Assembly (NCBI GenBank): GCA_019973155.2
Contig: BPQB01000006.1
Location: 558,001-622,000 of the forward strand
Origin: Phanerochaete sordida
Taxonomy: Eukaryota > Basidiomycota > Agaricomycetes > Polyporales > Phanerochaetaceae
Length of the DNA stretch: 64,000 bases
Direction of reading: 5' to 3'
Positions within the stretch are counted from its first letter, which is position 1; each line of letters starts with the position of its first letter. The position numbers and the translations under genes were made by a program. Under the pieces are notes generated by a model. That model saw only the letters and a program-made list of their open reading frames with translations, had not been told where the DNA came from and ran no database searches. This document shows positions 58,540-64,000 of the stretch, piece after piece.

Positions 58540-60914
58540 TCAGCAAGCGTCCAGGAAGTTGATGAGGTGCTGCAGGATCTCCTTTTGTGTCGGCTCGTCG
58601 CTGTCCTTTGCCGACGGATCCTCGTCGACGTTGTCACGGTATACCTCCAGAGTCTTGACGATATCCTTGAGCGACTTGTCTCGTCGCCCAAGCATCGTTT
58701 GGATATGTGCGCGGATCTGGCCTGGCAGTCAGTGCGAGAAAAGTGCGCTAACGGCGAAGGACTTACCCCGTCGTCTTCCATGGCTACCCATGCCAGGATG
58801 TAATCCACTGTTTGTAATGTGAATAGGCCGCCATCAAGTCTCTGCAAGTACCACAGTTCTTGCGTATCCTGATCGACTTCTTCGCCCGCTGCCTCGAGAC
58901 CCTGTGCCGACATTCAGCCTTCCGTGCACACTGGCCCTCTCACGAAATACATACCTTCTTCTCTTGCTCGATCTCCTTCTCTGTCTCTGTGAGGCGTCCC
59001 TGCGCCGCATCGCGGATCTCCAGCAGCTTGTCCGTCTTCTCATACGTGTTCTCGACGAACTTCGCCAGTAGGCGTATGCGCGCGGCCGAGTCGGACGCGA
59101 GGTTCGAGAAGAGCGACGCGACGATGCCAAGCGTGTGCGAGATGTCCTCCGTCTGCGTCTTGTTCTTCTTCGAGAGCTTGCCCATGAACGTCGAGAAGAG
59201 GGTCTTCAGTCCGAGGGCCTCGACGAACACCTCGCAGCACTGCGTGCCTGCGGGCCCGGACATGGCGTAGTCGAGGACCTTGATCGAGCGCGAGCGCGAC
59301 TGCTTCTTCTCCCTTATGGACGTGTCAGCAGTCGCCACAAGGAGTGCTAGAGAAAAGCTTACTTGAGCATGAGGACCATAAGGTCGACACCCTCGCTGTC
59401 GAGAAAGAGCTTCTTGTTCTCTGGCTCGCCCAGCGCAGAGCATAATGTGTCGAAGACATTCTCCATGAACTCAGTCTCCTCGGCATCGACCGGATCGCGT
59501 CTGCGGTATTGCTGGGAAGCGAGGTGTCAGCGTGTTCGAAACCCGCCGCGTATGTTTAGGCGTACTCACCGATAGTACTTTGAGCATGACCTCGATTCCA
59601 TCCTGCTTGCCCAGAGCCAGCCGATTTTCCCGGTTGTTCTGGAGGAGAATCGACAGAAGCTCGCCCGCATAGCCCCGGTTATCGTCGTGTTCCTTGGCTT
59701 GTATCCGAGTTAGTAGCCATTCCAGAATCTTGGTTTTTGTCATGAGCAATGATGACAGCTCAGGCTTGAACGCGATGAAGTTCTCGAAGATTGCTGTGTA
59801 ACCTGTCAGCAAAGTGGGCAGAGACACGGTGTACAGGAACATACCAAGAATATGGAAGACACCTTGCCGGTCTGCTTCTTCCGCTTCGTTGAGACGCTTC
59901 AAGTTGTCTACCAGGAGCTCCAATATCGAGTTTTCGAGCTGAATGGCACGAAGCCAAAGTTAATACATCCATATGGTTGGGCAGAAATATACAGACCCAC
60001 CAAGCCCTCCATGAGCATCTTCAAGGCCTCCTCCCGCTTGCCCTCCTCCTCCTCTTCGTCTTCCGCTTCATTGCCAACGTCCTCGTCCGTAAGCTCGTGT
60101 ATGACTTCCACGACATCAATGACGATATCTGCGTTCTCGTGACTGAGCAGCCCTATCAGGCGTGCGATTGCACCAGACGACACCAGTTCAGGATACGCAA
60201 TTGTGGGAGCTTGGGCGAGCGGTAGCAGGGCTTTGAGGGCCAAGTCGAGGTCGGCTTCGGAGTCAATGAATCTATCGTGGTTCAGTGGAAGCATACGCAA
60301 CAGATCAGAGCGGACGTACTTTGTGGGATCGTCAGGATACTTCGAGCGTTGGTCCTGGTTCTTCATCTCCGCTCGCTCGAATCGCAGCAGCAGTCTCCGG
60401 GCAGCGGGGAGATTCATTTCTTCCAGCTACGACTCTGTCAACCATACACACTCAGCAGAGGCTATCCGTTACTCACGTCCTCGTGAACACCCTCAGATAC
60501 GTCCTTGTCGAAGATGTTCAGGATTTCCTTCTGCTCCCTAGACAAGCCTCCGCCGAAGAAGCGGCCCTCCTCATCTTCCTCCGCGAAGTAGTCTGCGTCG
60601 CCACCTGGCGCAAAGTCGCGGTCCATGCCATCTTCCATCTCCTCGTCGACGTCCTCGACCGTGGCGGCACGCGACGGGCCCTGCGCGGGCGCGCCGTTGC
60701 GCGTGGAGCTAGCCTCAGAAGACGGGCCTGCGCCGGCATCCATGCGCATCTTCTTGAGCATATCTGGGGTCGGCATGTCTGGCATGCGCCTTTTGTTGCT
60801 GCTCACAGGCAGCTTGGGCATCTGCGCGGCGCCGCGGGGAGTAGCCAGACGGTGAGTGCTTGGGCGACTGAGATCATAGACACGCCTCACCTTGAAGATG
60901 TCATCGACGTTCAT
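58540..60914 (-). CDS. CTNNBL1: Beta-catenin-like protein 1 (CTNNBL1)
   Basis: Armadillo-fold spliceosome-associated protein that binds Prp19-complex partners. ATG 60912-60914 (MNVDDIFKV). The disordered N-terminus contains Lys/Arg clusters (NKRRMPDMPTPDMLKKMR) and acidic runs, followed by FFGGGLSREQKEILNIFD. ARM exons follow: MNLPAARRLLLRFERAEMKN, FIDSEADLDLALKALLPLAQ, YPELVSSGAIARLIGLLSHE, NADIVIDVVEVIHELTDEDV, LELLVDNLKRLNEAEEADRQ, GVFHILGMFLYTV, EWLLTRIQAKEHDDNRGYAG, ELLSILLQNNRENRLALG, FMENVFDTLCSALGEPENKK, KVLDYAMSGPAGTQCCEVFV and LQTVDYILAWVAMEDDG. Ends HLINFLDAC, TGA 58540-58542. Complete and convergent with UTP15 (81 bp). Confidence 0.94.
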
Positions 60915-61350
60915 GGTGGAGCCCAGGCGCGGCTGAGCTTATCTGAATGAGAAGAGAGCGGACAGCCGAGGGAGCTGTAGAGTAGCTGGTGGTATCAGAC
61001 CGAACCGTGTGCGCAGGCGCGACCTGGAGGAAGAGTGCACGAAACCGCAAGCGCCTGCGGGAGACCGTTCACTTGTTCACCACTACGAGCTGCTACACGT
61101 CTCGCTCCTCCCGTCCTCGACCTTCGCCCCGGCTCTACCTCTCGCTCGCGCAAACAAATCTACAGCTATCTTTGCATTTCGGTTGATAGGTGGGCTACCC
61201 ACTGCAGCAAGCCATCGGAACCTAGGCTACACCACAAACATTCAAGTTCCTGACGTTGGCATCGGCAGACTTGCCCCCGCTCCTTCTTCCATTGCCAAGG
61301 CTTCGTCGTCAGCGCGTACGCTCTGTACGTCGTGGTCGCTCACGTAGGCA

Positions 61351-61913
61351 GTGAACGACCGCGACGCACAGAGCGTCCGCTCTGATGGCGAACAGATCGA
61401 CGCAGACCTTGACACGGACCTTCACGGAGACTTCGACCCTCAACGCATCAACGCAGACCTCAATGACGATGACGACGACAGTATTCCGCCCCTCGCGCTC
61501 CCTCGGGCCCCAGGCCTCAGATCTCAGACCTCATCGCCAGTGATGACGGTGGCCACAGGCATCCCGCTGTGGCGCAGCTGCCTTCACTGCGTCTGGCCGT
61601 TCGTCGTGTCCGAATATATGGCGTGAAAGACCTGGAAATACCAGCCGACAAGATGTTCGTCCAGGAAATAGTCCATGAGCTAGGCGTCATGTTCAGCGAA
61701 GTAAGTATCTTTTCACCACCATGCAACTACATTAAGATAATAGGCTGGTTTCTCAGATTCCTCCTCGTGTTCGAATGCGAGAAGAGAGCTGCGTGTTAGG
61801 CAGACAATCCTCGTTAGCCAGCTGTGTCTGTTTACTTTGCAGCGGAGATTGTGCTGCGCTTGATAGAGCGAGACTCTGCCATTTACGAAGGACTGGCGAA
61901 CCTAGGCCTCTAG
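61351..61913 (+). CDS. Possible small spliced gene of unknown function (start unresolved)
   Basis: Weakly supported. Two coding-like segments exist in different frames: an Asp-rich one (about 61360-61490, GEQIDADLDTDLHGDFDPQR) and a helical one (about 61510-61698, LRLAVRRVRIYGVKDLEIPA then FVQEIVHELGVMFSE). A GTAAGT donor at 61699 and acceptors near 61743 or 61758 allow a further exon. A last segment reads EIVLRLIERDSAIYEGLANL and TAG 61911-61913. The frame at 61351 opens right after an in-frame TAG, so an upstream exon or another start is needed. No family recognised. Lies downstream of the divergent CTNNBL1 start, from which it may share a promoter. Confidence 0.3.
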
Positions 61914-62171
61914 CCGAAGCGTTGGAGGTGTCACCCGAGGTGTGCGCGGTCGATATTGTTTCAAATCCGACCAAGAGCAGCTGCCAAAGCGGGACCCTGC
62001 GGTTATTCTAGTTCTAGACCCGGCGGAACGTCTGTGGTAGGCATACACGTTCGTGTAGCCCCTATAGCAGACCAAGTACTTTGCTGGGGTGAAGCGGCGG
62101 GCGCCGGCGGCTCGCCTTCTCCTGTATCCCCCATCGTCGTTCGCGTCCTCCAAAGCCCTCTCATCCATTCA

Positions 62172-62226
62172 ACCATCTTTCGACCATCTTTCGCCCATCT
62201 TTCGCCCATCTTTCGCCCATCTTTCT
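62172..62226 (+). repeat. 11-bp tandem repeat, five units
   Basis: Units of MCCATCTTTCG: two ACCATCTTTCG, two CCCATCTTTCG and one CCCATCTTTCT. It ends 102 bp before the ATG of the F-box gene at 62329, so it lies in its promoter or leader. Confidence 0.85.
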
Positions 62227-62328
62227 CGTACCGCATCGCATCCAGCGTAGCTTCCGGTAAATTCATCCTTCGCCTTGAATCTGAGCAGCTGACCGACGAC
62301 CACTTAGTGCACCAAGCGAAGAAGTACC

Positions 62329-63663
62329 ATGGCTACCGTAGGAGAGCTACGAGGCCCTCGAGTCCCTCCGGAACTTCTCCACATCATCTTCGAACATGCA
62401 GACAAGCCTTCGCTGCTTTCTTGCATGTGTACGTGCCGTGATTGGCTCGAACTGGCCCGGCCGTACCTCTTCGACAAGGTTGTGTGGCGCCTTCGCCCAG
62501 AGCACTTCAGATGGGGCATGAAAGAGGATCCAGAGGGGTTGGAGCATCCGCTTGGCCTAGAGTGCCTTTTGGATTACCTCCAGCACCATCCGGACGTCTG
62601 TCCTTTCATCCACGATCTTACGCTGGGTCTACTTGAGCTGCCCTTTGATGTCAGATGGCAGCATATCCTTGACCGCCCCGATCCGAGATATGCCAGCTTC
62701 GACACCCTGAGCGAAATCCTCAATCTCCTACCAAGTCTCCACACCTTCCAGGTCGACAGGATTCCCTTCCGCACCCTGCCGCTCGGGCAGAATACTTCGG
62801 CGGACGCCCCTATCCCCCTCCGGAAGCTGAAGATTCTCTCGTGGATGGACAGCCACAACGTCGACAGCAGTGAGCAGTACGGTACCGAGCTCCTTCCCGC
62901 ATGCGCTCCGGATACTTTCTACGGCTTCCTGGGACGGTTCAGCGAGATCGACGAGGTGTCCCTGGGCACAGAAATGTTTCTCTGGCCTGTCTTGCCCGCG
63001 TGGGCGCCTGCCGCCCCAAACGCCATGGTTCGCTCGCTCGTGCTCGCGAACACAGACCCCGAGATAGCCAACGGGCTCAGCCTGCTGCAAGACATCGCAC
63101 ACCTCACGCTCCCCGCGCCGTCGCGCAAAGGTACACCGATGGCCTGCCGACTTCTCACCCAGTTCGGCCTATCGCTGCGCAACATCACGCTCAGCCTCAG
63201 CAGCCCCGAGCACATATACATTGTCCACGGCGCGCGCTTTGACTACGCAAGCATCGCTGCACCGCTCGCGCCCGCCGTCGCGGCGCTCCGCGCGCTCGAC
63301 ACGCTTGAGATCCGCATGACGGTGCACGGCAAGCTCTTCGCGAACGCGCGCCTCTGGGAGCGGGCGTGCTTCCACCAGCCGACGTACGACTTCGCCGTCG
63401 ACTTGCTGCGCGTCCTCCCGCGCGCGACGCAGCGCGTCACGTTCCGCCTGACCTTCGAGCGCAAGCCGGCTTTCCCCCACCGCCCTGTCTGCGGGCCACT
63501 GGCGGAGGATTGGAGCACGCTGGACGACGCGCTGGCTGAGCGCGTCGAGCGGGGCCTGCGCACGATCGAGTTTGTCGAGGATCGTGATGGCGGGCTACTC
63601 TCGAACAAGAAGAGGGACATCCTCAAGAAGCGGCTGCCGAGGACGTGGGCCAGCGGTGCTTAA
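62329..63663 (+). CDS. F-box protein, single exon, 444 aa
   Basis: ATG 62329. The F-box is RVPPELLHIIFEHADKPSLL ... SCMCTCRDWLELARPYLFDK. The body includes LPSLHTFQVDRIPFRTLPLG, comparable to VDGIPFHTPES in the 52604 gene and DGISFSALEP in the 48100 gene, and FYGFLGRFSEIDEVSLG, matching LFGEV in those genes. The C-terminus EDWSTLDDALAERVERGLRT, IEFVEDRDGG ... KRDILKKRLPRTWASGA shows the shared terminal motif. TAA 63661-63663. Same length and architecture as the two genes named, so one subfamily scattered between housekeeping genes. Confidence 0.83.
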   Translation: MATVGELRGPRVPPELLHIIFEHADKPSLLSCMCTCRDWLELARPYLFDKVVWRLRPEHFRWGMKEDPEGLEHPLGLECLLDYLQHHPDVCPFIHDLTLGLLELPFDVRWQHILDRPDPRYASFDTLSEILNLLPSLHTFQVDRIPFRTLPLGQNTSADAPIPLRKLKILSWMDSHNVDSSEQYGTELLPACAPDTFYGFLGRFSEIDEVSLGTEMFLWPVLPAWAPAAPNAMVRSLVLANTDPEIANGLSLLQDIAHLTLPAPSRKGTPMACRLLTQFGLSLRNITLSLSSPEHIYIVHGARFDYASIAAPLAPAVAALRALDTLEIRMTVHGKLFANARLWERACFHQPTYDFAVDLLRVLPRATQRVTFRLTFERKPAFPHRPVCGPLAEDWSTLDDALAERVERGLRTIEFVEDRDGGLLSNKKRDILKKRLPRTWASGA

Positions 63664-64000
63664 GGCGACCCGTGCGCTCTGCGGCGACGTTCGCGGATGC
63701 TTTCGCGTCTTCCGCTTGGTCTTTCCCCCATCTGGTTTACATTCTTGTTGGACTCGCATGACGTCGCGAACGGTAGATGGTCGGTCTTTTTCTCCTGGAG
63801 TTTCTACTATACTGAACTTGTAGCATTATGGGTTTCGTATGTTTGCCTCTCCGATTCCTTTCCTTGTTTCGTCCCGCGTCGTTTAGCCAGGTTCCTCGAG
63901 GTCGACTTTCCCGTCTCGTGTAAATTATCATATCCCATTTCTGTCTGCTTCGCCCTCTGTACAAATGGCATTCCTTTCCCCAGATCATATGGATGACGGC
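63664..64000. other. 3' flank at the window edge
   Basis: T-rich downstream sequence of the last F-box gene. No further gene begins before the window ends. Confidence 0.45.

Noticed and set aside
1..64000. tRNA, rRNA, CRISPR arrays or bacterial-type signals
   Set aside because: No cloverleaf with a convincing B-box, no rRNA sequence and no regularly spaced repeats were seen. The intron-rich eukaryotic genes rule out a prokaryotic source.

Overview
The window is nuclear DNA from a basidiomycete fungus, most likely an Agaricomycete. It is GC-rich in genes. Coding regions are cut by many 49-62 nt GT-AG introns with CTNAC-type branch sites. Single-copy eukaryotic genes alternate on both strands, and there is a local expansion of F-box genes of the kind known from mushroom-forming fungi. 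Gene assignments come from protein motifs read by eye. Splice sites were checked by frame continuity where stated.

Layout. 1-9437 (-): most of a very large Ras-GAP of the neurofibromin/Ira family, running off the left edge. 11096-14288 (-): a three-RRM mRNA-binding protein (Csx1/Nam8 type). 16580-17412 (-): Arp2/3 subunit ARPC4. 17746-19371 (-): F-box protein. 19678-21119 (+): nucleolar FKBP (Fpr3/4 type). 21299-22529 (-): EVE-domain protein (THYN1), divergent from the PP4 regulatory subunit Psy2/SMEK at 22767-26520 (+). 26706-28797 (-): secreted lysophospholipase/phospholipase B. 28.8-31.5 kb: no supportable gene.

31.5-42.5 kb is an F-box accessory block. It holds a frameshifted copy (31554), a small secreted cysteine protein on the opposite strand (32739-33277), two intact tandem paralogues (34328 and 36806), a relic of a second F-box subfamily (38906-39100), and a fourth paralogue split by about 1 kb of AT-rich DNA at a codon boundary (39470 and 40714-42449). 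Next come an MFS transporter (43175-45256, -) and an unrecognised 194-aa protein made of two near-identical ~93-aa repeats (46520-47153).

48-64 kb mixes F-box genes (48100, 52604, 54211, 62329) with housekeeping genes: an RBM42-like RNA-binding protein, ribosomal protein L5, TCTP, the U3 processome WD40 protein Utp15 and beta-catenin-like protein 1. Ten F-box loci, intact or broken, lie in about 46 kb. F-box proteins normally act as SCF ubiquitin-ligase substrate receptors. The spread of intact, frameshifted, nonsense and interrupted copies points to fast birth and death. The items that most merit follow-up are the split F-box gene with its insert, the duplicated-domain protein at 46.5 kb, and the C-terminal motif shared by one F-box subfamily.
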